A stretch of DNA of 64,000 nucleotides from Halohasta litchfieldiae (GTDB lineage Archaea > Halobacteriota > Halobacteria > Halobacteriales > Haloferacaceae): NCBI RefSeq assembly GCF_002788215.1, contig NZ_CP024845.1, forward strand, positions 1,426,001-1,490,000. Direction: 5' to 3'. Of this stretch, positions 44,702-53,868 are shown piece after piece (the first letter of the stretch is position 1; the number at the start of each line of letters is the position of its first letter). Position numbers and translations under genes: made by a program. The notes below the pieces were generated by a model. It worked only from the letters and a program-made list of their open reading frames with translations, was not told the DNA's origin and did not search any database.

Positions 44702-46174
44702 TCAGTTTCCGAATACTTGTGCCAACTCCTCTCGCATGGCACGGCGACCCTTTCGGCGGTCTTCTTCGGAGAGGTAATTCGAGTAGACAATCTCGGCGCT
44801 CGACGAGCCCTGATCAGAAGCAATGCCGCCCAGTTGTTCGACGAACGCTTCCGTCGCGTCACTGTAGATCGAATACCAAAACCTACGGCCCATCTTCGCC
44901 GTCGGTGTCGCTCCGTCGACGGTCGCACCAGCATCCTCTGCCAGTTTCTTGAACCGGTTATTGACTGTCTCGGCGGTTATATGCCCACTGCTGGATCGCT
45001 TCGAGGGGAATAGATATCCGTTCCAGTCCTCCGTGGCAAGAGTCTCGATACGCTGTTCGAGGACATCTTGACCGAATAGCAGCGAGACAGATCCCGGCCC
45101 ATTCTTCCGCTCATCGAAGGTGATGTGCGGGTCGACGGCATCATCTACTGCGTCGAGGTCTCCATCTTCAGCTGCGTACACGACAGTCTGGGTGGTTCGG
45201 TCGGCCGTCACTTGGACCTCTACTGCAGGGCGACCGTCGAGGGGAAAACGGAGCCGGCCATCGTAGTCTGTGGTCCCGATCTCTTCTCCGTCAACCGATA
45301 CCGTCGCGTTCTCGACAGCCGTACCGTCGGTGGTCACAGCCAGCAGCACGATTCCGTTATCCAGTGTTGCATCCAGGGAGAGGTCGCCGGAGCCGAGAAC
45401 GAACTGAGATACGTGGGCAGACCCCACCTCATTAGGACGTAAACCCCATGCTCCGAGCGCGAGAACCAGCAGTCGATCCTCGTTCGAGCCGGTCGACTCG
45501 TAGATATCACGCATACCAGCCCGATCAACCGTGAGGTTGTCGCTGTCCTTTCGCTCCCAGTCGTACTGCTTCGAGACGCGATCAATCGGGTTGAACTCCG
45601 CCCCGAAGAACTCCACGAGATGCTCGTAGAACTGCCGGACCACGTCGCAGTACTTGAGTTTCGTACCGTTGGTTGAGAGCTCATCGTTGAACTCATCGAA
45701 CACCTGCATACAGCGGCGGAGTTCGTCTGACTCGTTATCTGGATCGTCCAGGTGTTCCAAGAGATCGGCCGACCCGTGATGTTTCTCGTACTTTCGAGCG
45801 AACTGGGCCAGCTTGTACTTCCGGCTGCGGGTGGTGCTGTCGGCGAGGTTTCGCCGATCGGCCTTCGCTTCGAGGAACTCTTGAATCGCGTCGACGGTTG
45901 GCTCGTGGCAAATACCCCAGTCGTAGCCGTCTCCTTCGTCGTCATCAACGTCTCCGACGACCTCGACAAAGAACTCGTTGAGCGAGAGGTCGTGATGCTC
46001 GCGAAGGGCGTACGCCATACCGGAGTAGCCTTGCTCAGTGAGCCATTCGTAGGTTGGAGTCGTTTCAGTGGGGTCGAGATCGTCCTGAAGCATCTCCGGG
46101 TAGATCGTCCCGCGATAGAAGCCGAGGAACTCGTCGAGAGACATCTGACTCCAATTGTGACGATTTTGGCTCAT
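44702..46174 (-). CDS. tyrosine recombinase with an inserted beta-sandwich domain
   Basis: This 490-residue integrase has an N-terminal SAM-like part (residues about 85-200), Arg246 in GAWGLRPNEVG, then an inserted segment from about residue 271 to 337. That segment reads like a carboxypeptidase-regulatory/PEGA-type beta-sandwich (TAVENATVSVDGEEIG then TTDYDGRLRF). The catalytic domain resumes at DPHITFDERKNGPG and ends with KMGRRFWYSIY (in place of a canonical HxxR) and EIVYSNYLSE (Tyr464 or Tyr467). The missing His and the insertion make activity uncertain. The gene is AT-poor and isolated. Confidence 0.82.
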   Translation of the reverse strand: MSQNRHNWSQMSLDEFLGFYRGTIYPEMLQDDLDPTETTPTYEWLTEQGYSGMAYALREHHDLSLNEFFVEVVGDVDDDEGDGYDWGICHEPTVDAIQEFLEAKADRRNLADSTTRSRKYKLAQFARKYEKHHGSADLLEHLDDPDNESDELRRCMQVFDEFNDELSTNGTKLKYCDVVRQFYEHLVEFFGAEFNPIDRVSKQYDWERKDSDNLTVDRAGMRDIYESTGSNEDRLLVLALGAWGLRPNEVGSAHVSQFVLGSGDLSLDATLDNGIVLLAVTTDGTAVENATVSVDGEEIGTTDYDGRLRFPLDGRPAVEVQVTADRTTQTVVYAAEDGDLDAVDDAVDPHITFDERKNGPGSVSLLFGQDVLEQRIETLATEDWNGYLFPSKRSSSGHITAETVNNRFKKLAEDAGATVDGATPTAKMGRRFWYSIYSDATEAFVEQLGGIASDQGSSSAEIVYSNYLSEEDRRKGRRAMREELAQVFGN

Positions 46175-46439
46175 AGAAGGCCACTCGCTGTGTTCCGGGG
46201 TAATTCTAAATCTCTCATTTTCAGTACAGAGAGACTATCTTACAATTTTATAATGTTTTTGCTTATTCGTGAGTCCTATACTAGACTCTCGATCCAAGTA
46301 ATCTCAAAAGGGGCCGTAGAATGCCTCTGACCGGCGATTAGATTATTAACACGAATGGTTGATTTATTTTGCTATTCTATCTGTCCTGTCTGTATAATGA
46401 CTAAGCAATATTGAAGCATCTCCACGTCCTACAACGATT
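46175..46439. other. AT-rich divergent promoter region
   Basis: These 265 bp lie between the integrase (minus) and the winged-helix gene (plus). AT-rich tracts such as TTTATAATG at 46245 are likely promoter elements for one or both genes. No repeats are seen. Confidence 0.35.
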
Positions 46440-46703
46440 ATGGAACACCGGGCTGCCGCTGTAGCCAGTCGTGGAATAGAGCTCGCACTGCAGCGGGAAC
46501 CGTTCACTGCCGACGACGTCCGCCGCGGCGTCGACGATCCGCCCTCGAGGGCGACCGTCTACCGAGTGCTTCACCAGCTCCAGGAAGACGAGTGGATTGA
46601 GCAGCGGGGCAATGGCTGGCACCCAGACGTGAAGGCTCAGATGCTGTCGGGAAAAGAAAAGCGAGATCGTGGGTTCAGTATCGACGTCGACGATATCCTC
46701 TGA
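46440..46703 (+). CDS. winged-helix repressor-like protein
   Basis: This 87-residue winged-helix protein has the recognition segment PSRATVYRVLHQLQEDEWIE followed by a wing. Such proteins are typical of proviral or transposon-linked regulators. It is convergent with the TnpB gene, 26 bp away. Confidence 0.68.
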   Translation: MEHRAAAVASRGIELALQREPFTADDVRRGVDDPPSRATVYRVLHQLQEDEWIEQRGNGWHPDVKAQMLSGKEKRDRGFSIDVDDIL

Positions 46704-46729
46704 CGAACTCGCCTCGACCACGATGATGC

Positions 46730-47899
46730 TTATTCGGCGTATCTCTTCGCGATGTTGATCGCGGCGTTCACATCGGCGTGGACTTCATATCCACATCGTC
46801 GACAAGAAAACTCAGTTCCATCTCGAAATTCCGGTATTGCTTGACCACACTTCCGACAGGTGATGCTCGTGTCCTTGGGGTCGACGGTCTCGACGGGAAT
46901 CCCTTCGGCAGTTGCCTTGTAGCAGATTTTCTCCTGCAGGTCAGCAAACGGCCAATCGTGAATCGGATCGTCGGCCGTCTCGCGGTAGTGAGTGAGATCC
47001 TCAAGAACCAACACCGAAGGTTCGTGCTCGACGGCAAACTCAACGACACGCCGAGAGGCCGTATCGAGTGTCTGTTCGGTGTATCTACGATGTTCATCCC
47101 GACACTGGCTGAGAGCGCGGAGATCACCTTTTTCCATGAGGCTGGTACGTTTCTGCTTGAATTGCTCGCGGTAGTGTCGGAACTCAGCACCAGACTCCAT
47201 TTCAACGCTTTCTACATCACTGTCGCCGTCGACTGCTGCAACGCTGTATAGCACGTTCTCACCGATGTCCACGCCGATCACTGTCGACACGTCCTCTGCC
47301 TCATACACCTCAACCTCCCACTTGATAGCAACGTGGGCGCGGAGGTCGCCATCATCGGACAAGTGCAACTCGCACGATCCTGTTTCTGCTTCATCCTCGA
47401 ACACCCGTCGAAGGTATTTCTCGGTGTGTGGGTTCAATGAGATACCAAACCAGACTGCGTCATATGGGATGAAACTCGCTTTCAGGCCGTATCCAGATCC
47501 ATTATCGGCAATCTCGAAATCTTGGCTACACAACTGCATGAACGACCCATTACCGAGGTCGGGCCGGTCACCCGCCGATCCGTTTGAGCTGTGGGAATCG
47601 TACATTGCGATTGCATGGTAAGCCGCATCCCGGGCTACGCTACTCTTGATTGCTGAGTCGGCAAATTCACGCTTGACAAGGTTGTAGAATGCTGGATTGT
47701 TCCGTGTCCGTTCGTACTCCGGGATAGACGGCATGATATCTCCAAAGAACCCCGCGATTCTCTGAAATTCCTCAATGCCAATTGTGACTTTCTTGTTTTT
47801 CGCCTCACTCGTTTCGAGATCCAATACCACTGTCTGAACGACCGTTTCAGTATGTGTATCCGCAGAGAAACTGTTTATTGATCTCTGTCCGTCAGTCAT
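46730..47899 (-). CDS. tnpB: TnpB-like RNA-guided nuclease (IS200/IS605, lone)
   Basis: This 389-residue TnpB has a full RuvC triad: VIGVDIGEN (Asp211), VLVLEDLTH (Glu300) and HADVNAAINI (Asp376). A zinc finger, CRKC then CRRC (Cys348, 351, 366, 369), lies between the last two. TnpB proteins are omega-RNA-guided DNA nucleases and ancestors of Cas12. No TnpA transposase is adjacent. The omega RNA would normally overlap the 3' end, but here a convergent gene ends 26 bp away, so the guide region is either very compact or lost. It is about 550 bp from the CRISPR array. Confidence 0.9.
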   Translation of the reverse strand: MTDGQRSINSFSADTHTETVVQTVVLDLETSEAKNKKVTIGIEEFQRIAGFFGDIMPSIPEYERTRNNPAFYNLVKREFADSAIKSSVARDAAYHAIAMYDSHSSNGSAGDRPDLGNGSFMQLCSQDFEIADNGSGYGLKASFIPYDAVWFGISLNPHTEKYLRRVFEDEAETGSCELHLSDDGDLRAHVAIKWEVEVYEAEDVSTVIGVDIGENVLYSVAAVDGDSDVESVEMESGAEFRHYREQFKQKRTSLMEKGDLRALSQCRDEHRRYTEQTLDTASRRVVEFAVEHEPSVLVLEDLTHYRETADDPIHDWPFADLQEKICYKATAEGIPVETVDPKDTSITCRKCGQAIPEFRDGTEFSCRRCGYEVHADVNAAINIAKRYAE

Positions 47900-48448
47900 T
47901 GCTTGTTATTGAGTCAACATATGGAAAAGTTTATTGTAGGTGCTCCAATACAATGAGAGCAAGCGGAAGTGGGTATATCTCACACTTCGCAACGGGGCAC
48001 TTCGCCCCGCAGTCCGGTTGATGTTACCGGATGAAGCCTGCCCGCCGTCAAGCTCGGCCAGTGCGCGACTGGCTTGAATGCATGGACACGGATCATTTGT
48101 CCGCGTTGCCACGCCGAGATAGGCGAAAAGAACTGCATAGACAGCAGTCGGCTCAAGGTAGTACTATACCAACAACGGTTGAGGCACAGGGATCACAACC
48201 CAACGCGGCCTCGGAAATTACAAACCGTGTGCCCAGTTCTCCTGGGGGGAAGGAACACGTCACGCCATGAGCAGGCACCCCACCGTATTACAGGCTGGTA
48301 CTTCAACCGGCCGAAAAACGGAAAAAGAAAATCATACTCATACAAACTCTGTAGTCGACCCCCACACCTTTGAGGTGTATTGATGGTCGACTGAGTTGTC
48401 AACCTATTACTCCCTGGTAGAGAGGTTGAAACCGCCACTTTAGGCATG
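47900..48448. other. TnpB upstream region and CRISPR leader side
   Basis: This stretch holds no intact gene. Two stem-loops are visible: CGGGGC with GCCCCG (47993-48009) and CCGGT with ACCGG (48014-48030), which could be ends of an IS200/IS605-type element or its RNA. A short frame with CPRCHAEIG is not supported further. The last 100 bp abut the first CRISPR repeat and are the probable leader. Confidence 0.45.
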
Positions 48449-49581
48449 GTTTCAGACCAACCCTCGTGGGGTCGGAGGCTCCGAGCTTCGGACTGCGATA
48501 TGACCCGCGTTAGTTTCAGACCAACCCTCGTGGGGTCGGAGGTAAGTTACCGTCAACGAGATAATCAATGATATGAAGTTTCAGACCAACCCTCGTGGGG
48601 TCGGAGGCGCTTCCTGCGGGGTTTCACGACGGGTCGCTGGTAGTTTCAGACCAACCCTCGTGGGGTCGGAGGGTGAACAAAGCCGCCAACTACGCAACCA
48701 TCAGTGGGTTTCAGACCAACCCTCGTGGGGTCGGAGGAGATTCCGATGGTGATGGCACAAGTGGCGTAATAGTTTCAGACCAACCCTCGTGGGGTCGGAG
48801 GGAATAATAGACACTAACAGCAAGGTCCACCGTCTTGTTTCAGACCAACCCTCGTGGGGTCGGAGGACCGGGAGTTTGTGGTACTTCGCGGGGCCGTCGC
48901 CGGTTTCAGACCAACCCTCGTGGGGTCGGAGGGGTGAGTGTTGCGTCCGTGGTAGCGTTACCCAATTGTTTCAGACCAACCCTCGTGGGGTCGGAGGCAT
49001 CGCACCGTCGACGTCGCCCATCACCGCAATCGAGTTTCAGACCAACCCTCGTGGGGTCGGAGGCTGCATGATATCGTCAAACCGAGTGACGTACCGACGC
49101 GTTTCAGACCAACCCTCGTGGGGTCGGAGGTGCAATGGGTTGCCGGCGACGTCGGCTGCATCCCCGTTTCAGACCAACCCTCGTGGGGTCGGAGGGGACC
49201 ACCGCGTTGCGACGTCGGCGTCCGTCGTCGGTTTCAGACCAACCCTCGTGGGGTCGGAGGGGTCGAATTGGAGTCATTTGCCACTCGGTAGAAATGTTTC
49301 AGACCAACCCTCGTGGGGTCGGAGGGATCATTACCAAGACTGGGAAAAGGCCCTGATCGTTTCAGACCAACCCTCGTGGGGTCGGAGGGTCCATTGCTAC
49401 ATAACTACCAACGGGCTACCACTGTTTCAGACCAACCCTCGTGGGGTCGGAGGATCCCAGCCACAAAACAATTGTGGAGCAAGCTGCGTTTCAGACCAAC
49501 CCTCGTGGGGCCGGAGGATGAACAGCCGAAGGGGTTATAATACAGTCAGTCACGTTTCAGACCAACCCTCGTAGGTCGGAG
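48449..49581 (+). CRISPR. CRISPR array, 18 repeats and 17 spacers, no cas genes nearby
   Basis: The 30-bp repeat begins GTTTCAGACCAACCC and ends GTGGGGTCGGAGG. Exact copies start at 48449, 48513, 48578, 48643, 48708, 48772, 48837, 48903, 48968, 49034, 49101, 49166, 49231, 49296, 49359 and 49424. The copy at 49488 has one change and the last copy (49554) is degenerate and shortened, so the leader lies on the left. Spacers are 33-37 bp. The first half matches the style of haloarchaeal type I-B repeats. The final eight bases (GTCGGAGG) differ from the usual TTGAAGC-type ending. No cas gene is in the window. Confidence 0.97.
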
Positions 49582-49671
49582 TTGTTATTGTCTGACGTAG
49601 ATTTATTTGACCCGGATAACCTGTATAACACGTATGATTCATAAAACCCGCATTGCACAGGTGGTGACCTG

Positions 49672-50472
49672 ATGCGGATCAACGTCGCGATGCAGAAAGG
49701 AGGTGTCGGTAAAACCACCACAAGCATCAACCTCGCCGGTGCGCTCGCCGATCGAGGCCACGACGTACTGGCAGTCGACGCTGACCCACAAGGCGGCCTC
49801 ACACTGAAGCTCGGCTATCGCGATCATTACCGAGAAGCAGAGTTCGCGCTTTACGATGTCCTCTCTGACATCGGGCAGCTCACGTTGAACGACCTGGACC
49901 AATTGATCGTTGAGGGTTCTGAATTTGATATAGTCCCCTCTCATTTACGCAACTTCCGGCTTGAGAAGCACCTCTACTCAGAGGCACGCGGCGTCGAAGC
50001 CCTGGGGATCGCGTTAGACCGCCTCGAAGAAGAGTATGACTACGTCGTCATTGACTCGCCTCCGAACCTCGGGCCACTCGCTGACGGCGCTCTGCTCGCC
50101 GCAGAGAACGTCGTGTTCCCGAGTCATCCGAATACTATCGCCCGCGAGTCGTTGGAGATCCTCTTCGACGAGATCGATACGCTCGAAGACAAGTTCGACG
50201 ACGTCCAGATCACTACGGTCGCGGCGGTGTTGAACGAGGTCAGCCACGATGGGCTGAGTTCAGAAGTGCAGCAATGGTTTGTCGACACATTTGGCGAGGA
50301 GTACGTATTCGAGATCCCCGACTGGGCGGTGATCGAGCACGTGATCGAATATCGTACATCAGTGTTTGCGTATAACCCGGATGATGCGGGTTACCCGTGG
50401 GATGCGGATAAGACGGAAGCACTACGCGACAAGTATACTGAGATTGCGAAGCACGTGGAGGAAATAGCATGA
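49672..50472 (+). CDS. parA: ParA/Soj-family partition ATPase, second copy
   Basis: This 266-residue ParA has the deviant Walker A KGGVGKTTTSIN, DADPQGGLTL, and Walker B YVVIDSPPNLG. It is distinct from the ParA at 20927. It starts 90 bp after the CRISPR array and overlaps its partner gene by 4 bp. It partitions a plasmid or integrated element; having two sets suggests fused replicons. Confidence 0.94.
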   Translation: MRINVAMQKGGVGKTTTSINLAGALADRGHDVLAVDADPQGGLTLKLGYRDHYREAEFALYDVLSDIGQLTLNDLDQLIVEGSEFDIVPSHLRNFRLEKHLYSEARGVEALGIALDRLEEEYDYVVIDSPPNLGPLADGALLAAENVVFPSHPNTIARESLEILFDEIDTLEDKFDDVQITTVAAVLNEVSHDGLSSEVQQWFVDTFGEEYVFEIPDWAVIEHVIEYRTSVFAYNPDDAGYPWDADKTEALRDKYTEIAKHVEEIA

Positions 50473-50849
50473 GCGACCCGAAAGACGAACTTGGGGCCCG
50501 GTTCGGCGACCGCAAACCCGGGGAAAAGAAGCCGAAAGACGACACCGACAAACCGCATAACACGGATAATACAGATAACATGCAAACTACGAGTGACACA
50601 AGTGACGCAGGTAGCAAGCCCGGCCCCGACCGAGACGAAGACGCGACTCGGCACCGCCGACAAGTGCCAATGTATCTCTCCGACGAGCGAGCCGAGGAGC
50701 TCAACAATCTGTATGAGCAGCTCGACGCAAGATCGAAGATCGCGGGGAACGGTGGGATCGAGAAACACCGGGATTTCATGGCCGAGTTGGTCGACTTCGC
50801 CATAGAACACGAAGACGAGCTCGCCGATCGGTTGGGCGTTGAGAACTGA
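50469..50849 (+). CDS. small ParA partner protein
   Basis: This 126-residue protein has a disordered, charged N-terminal half (DDTDKPHNTDNTD) and a C-terminal helical part (QVPMYLSDERAEELNNLYEQ). It is coupled to ParA by ATGA overlap. Likely it is the centromere-binding component, with the C-terminal part as a ribbon-helix-helix-like fold. Confidence 0.72.
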   Translation: MSDPKDELGARFGDRKPGEKKPKDDTDKPHNTDNTDNMQTTSDTSDAGSKPGPDRDEDATRHRRQVPMYLSDERAEELNNLYEQLDARSKIAGNGGIEKHRDFMAELVDFAIEHEDELADRLGVEN

Positions 50850-50926
50850 GAGATTCAGAAACTCACCGACTTCTAAGATTCTCGTTGCGCGTGGGTATTT
50901 ATTTTCGATGGGGAGAACAGTTCAGT

Positions 50927-51127
50927 ATGGTTTGGGCCAAAAAAATTTTGGCGAGTAGTGTAGGCGCTTGTCTGATTGTTGTCTTATTTTTGTTCACATG
51001 GCCACGTCTGCCAAAAGAGGGGCCGTTCTCAGAGATCAGTTTTCTTCTCATGCCCGTGGTGGGTGTCATTGTCGTGTGGATCGTCGTCAGTCCTGGAGAG
51101 GTTGCTATGAGCTTTTTCGAGGACTGA
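50927..51127 (+). CDS. small two-span membrane protein
   Basis: This 66-residue protein from ATG 50927 has two hydrophobic segments (SVGACLIVVLFLFTWP and SFLLMPVVGVIVVWIVV). Its function is unknown. It follows the ParA pair after 77 bp. Confidence 0.6.
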   Translation: MVWAKKILASSVGACLIVVLFLFTWPRLPKEGPFSEISFLLMPVVGVIVVWIVVSPGEVAMSFFED

Positions 51128-51177
51128 GTGGCTGATACTCCCACTGATACGATTATCTTGACTGTTGAAGATGGGTC

Positions 51178-51594
51178 TTATTCATAATCGGTGAACCAAT
51201 CCGGAGCGCCGGTGTACTCCGCCCAACAACGTTTGTGACACGGCTCACCGCGAGGGTTGGGAATTGCACGTTCCATGTCGACAAACTCACCGCAGAGGTC
51301 ACATTCAGCGCGGTGTCCCATCTGCCGATCTTGTGTACCGATGTCCTTCACCTCGATGTATAGCTCGTGCAACGCACGGGGCGTCAGGCGGACGAGAACC
51401 TTCTCCCGGTCCTCTGAGTCTCGTTTCTCCGGCGTGTACGTCAGGACCCAGTCTTGGCCCTCCTCGCCGTCACCTCCAGGACCCAGCGATATCGTCTGTG
51501 CGAGTTCGTCCGGAATGTAGTGCCATTCGTTGTCCCTGAACCGGGGATAATGTCCCTTGGGACGTGGGTTCTCCGGGTCGACATCGTCGGTCAT
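51178..51594 (-). CDS. zinc-ribbon protein coupled to the short integrase
   Basis: This 138-residue protein has a C-terminal zinc-binding region CDLCGEF, followed by HKRCW. It overlaps the recombinase start side by 4 bp at 51591-51594 and is co-transcribed with it (recombinase first). It could be an accessory DNA-binding factor. Confidence 0.65.
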   Translation of the reverse strand: MTDDVDPENPRPKGHYPRFRDNEWHYIPDELAQTISLGPGGDGEEGQDWVLTYTPEKRDSEDREKVLVRLTPRALHELYIEVKDIGTQDRQMGHRAECDLCGEFVDMERAIPNPRGEPCHKRCWAEYTGAPDWFTDYE

Positions 51595-52193
51595 AGATCT
51601 GCCTCCTCGAAAGCGCGGTTCACGACGTCCTCGCTGGGGCTGTTCAAATACGGCTCAATGGCCTGGAAAGAGTCCCACCCACCGACCGACATCACCACGC
51701 GGGGGTTCATCTGATTGTCGACGAGCAAACGCTGTGCATACCGACGACGGAGATCGTGCGCTGATACATAATTGAAATCTTCGACTCCGGTCTGTTCGGC
51801 AGCTCGTCGAGCCGTCCGTTTCACGATCGCGCGGACAGCCCGCGGTGTGAGATCGACAATCGGCTCAGAACGATCAATCCCTTCAGAGTTGATGAACCGA
51901 TGGATGTCAGACTCGACAGGACCGGGAAGATAGGCGTCTCTCGGCTTTCCACCGTTGCCAGTCGTATCTTTCCCCTCGGGGATCCGGAGCCGATAGTGGT
52001 CGCCGTCAGAGGTCCGTTTGACGTGCTGAGGTTGCACCTGCGGTATCTCGAAAGCACGGAGGCCGACATAACCGCCCAGTTGGAGAATGATATCGTCCCT
52101 GTGGTTCTTGGCATGTCGACGGAGTTCCTCGAGCTCGTCGTCAGTCATCCAGATCTTGTATTGGTCCTCTTTCTGGGTCGCTTCCTTTCTCAT
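51591..52193 (-). CDS. short tyrosine recombinase, paralogue of the one at 23 kb
   Basis: This 200-residue recombinase is taken from ATG 52193; an upstream in-frame start at 52247 adds a poorly conserved extension. Features: GYVGLRAFEIPQV (Arg), SAHDLRRRYAQRL (His-x-x-Arg), and VVMSVGGWDSFQAIEPYL (Tyr). The same DLRR-, GGW- and IEPYL-type signature and length as the gene at 23223-23828 mark a shared family. Both are next to a ParA module. Confidence 0.85.
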   Translation of the reverse strand: MRKEATQKEDQYKIWMTDDELEELRRHAKNHRDDIILQLGGYVGLRAFEIPQVQPQHVKRTSDGDHYRLRIPEGKDTTGNGGKPRDAYLPGPVESDIHRFINSEGIDRSEPIVDLTPRAVRAIVKRTARRAAEQTGVEDFNYVSAHDLRRRYAQRLLVDNQMNPRVVMSVGGWDSFQAIEPYLNSPSEDVVNRAFEEADL

Positions 52194-52468
52194 GTAACCT
52201 TCTACGTACAAGTTTGCATTAAAAGCATACTTCTCCATGCCGATCACGCCGAATAGACCCCTATTTTAGCTCTGTTCGTGCCGACTTCTTATACAAGTAG
52301 GAAAACACTAAAGACCCCAGAGTATAGACTGGTTAGTAAGCGCGGAGATCGGCTTCCAGAGAAAGCCGCCCGAGTTGAGGCTCGGACGACGCGCTGCCAC
52401 GTATGACAGCAATCGAAGATACGAGCGCCGCCCGACTTGAGGGTGACGCACCGACAGCAGCACAGACT

Positions 52469-53867
52469 CAGTACTTCACAAAGCCGCTTAGTTAGAACGT
52501 CTGCTTGCTGAAGGTGTGTCTAAAACCAAACAAGCAGACGGTGAGATCCACGAGGACCAGCTTCTTAACTTTCTCGTCAACCGCCTTGACGAGGAAGTTT
52601 CGCTCTCGTTAGCCAATAACGCTGAAATCACTGCTGAAGACATCTATGAGGTCCTCGTCGGCGCTTGCGCCGACGGGACCTCTGTCTCTACGCTCTGTGC
52701 GTCGAGCCAGAACTCACCCGCTGGGAACACGGTCCTCTACCATCTTCGGACGAAGTTCGAGCCGGAACGGCTCGAACGAGTCGCTAACACGCTCCTGCGA
52801 AAGGATCTCGATGAATTGCTCCCCGAACAGGTGGAGGTCTGCGCAGACCTCCACCTGCGGCCCTACTACGGTGACGAAGACGACACAGACGGCCTCTATC
52901 ACTCGGTAGCGAAGCGTGGAACCACTGCGTTCCACGCCTATGCCACACTCTACGCGCGTGTGAAGAACAAACGCTACACGCTGGCGGTACGCCGTCTCAA
53001 AGACGGCGATACCGCAAGTAGTGTCCTCGCTGAGTTCTTCGGTGTCCTCGACGGCCTTGACGCCGGGGTCAAGGCCGTCTACCTTGATCGCGGATTCTAC
53101 GACAGTAAGTGTCTCACGCTGCTTCAGGCGCACAATTACGCGTACGTGATCCCGATCATCCGGTGGGGTGAGGCGATTCAGCAAGAGCTCTCGGAAGGAT
53201 GGAGTCGCGTCATTCAGCATGATCTGACGGGGAAACTCGACGGTCACAGCTGGACCGTCGATTTTCCCGTCTACATCGACTGTACGTACCTAAATGGGAA
53301 GTATGACGAGAACGGTGTGGCGCGTCACGGCTACGCCGCTGACGCGCCGTTCATCGACTCACCACGGGACGCTCGATACCACTACTCGAAACGCTTCGGT
53401 ATCGAGTCAAGCTATCGCTTGTTTGAGCAAGCGATAGCGACAACGACAACACGAGATCCAACGGTACGGCTGCTGTACGTGGTGGTGAGTCTCCTCTTAC
53501 AGAACGTCTGGCGGTACCTTCACTACGAGTATGTGGCGACGCCCCGCCGAGGCGGGCGTCGCCTCTGGTGGTGGCCGTACAAGGAGTTCGTCAATATGAT
53601 TCGACGAGCTGCGTGGACGGCCCTCGCGGTGCGTCGGGCCGTCCCCGCGAATCGGCCACCTGACGACCGATTCCACCGCTAACCACCGACCGAGCAAGCC
53701 AGCGGAGTGAGTGGCGACGCTGTCGCGTCGGCGGCTGACCGCCGCCGACAGCGACAGCTCTCCGTCGATCCGTCCGTAATTCTCTCGTCGAGACCGTCAG
53801 TACAACCGCTTCGACACAGAACTCAGGCCGCAGAAACAGCTAGCCGAGGATGCTTTGTGAGGTACTG
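52469..53867 (+). mobile_element. ISH3-like insertion sequence, copy A
   Basis: This 1399-bp element has terminal repeats CAGTACTTCACAAAGC at the left and CAGTACCTCACAAAGC at the right read inward. It carries one transposase. It is the left arm of the composite element. Confidence 0.9.
52516..53682 (+). CDS. ISH3-family transposase, copy A
   Basis: This 388-residue transposase starts at GTG 52516. Its DDE/DDD-type core includes VCADLHLRPYYGDEDD, VYLDRGFYDSKCL and FGIESSYRLFEQA (His/Asp/Glu pattern of the ISH3 group). Identical in sequence to the copy at 57611. It mobilises the element. Confidence 0.93.
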   Translation: MSKTKQADGEIHEDQLLNFLVNRLDEEVSLSLANNAEITAEDIYEVLVGACADGTSVSTLCASSQNSPAGNTVLYHLRTKFEPERLERVANTLLRKDLDELLPEQVEVCADLHLRPYYGDEDDTDGLYHSVAKRGTTAFHAYATLYARVKNKRYTLAVRRLKDGDTASSVLAEFFGVLDGLDAGVKAVYLDRGFYDSKCLTLLQAHNYAYVIPIIRWGEAIQQELSEGWSRVIQHDLTGKLDGHSWTVDFPVYIDCTYLNGKYDENGVARHGYAADAPFIDSPRDARYHYSKRFGIESSYRLFEQAIATTTTRDPTVRLLYVVVSLLLQNVWRYLHYEYVATPRRGGRRLWWWPYKEFVNMIRRAAWTALAVRRAVPANRPPDDRFHR

Positions 53868-53868
53868 A

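Noticed and set aside
48595-49574. Plus-strand frames with repeated SDQPSWGRR-like units
   Set aside because: These are translations of the CRISPR repeats and spacers, not a repeat protein.
48449-49581. Spacers matching other parts of this window (self-targeting)
   Set aside because: By eye I found no spacer matching another part of the window, but I could not run a search.
52714-53247. Minus-strand 177-aa frame in ISH3-like copies
   Set aside because: It lies antisense to the transposase and is identical in both copies; no protein signature.
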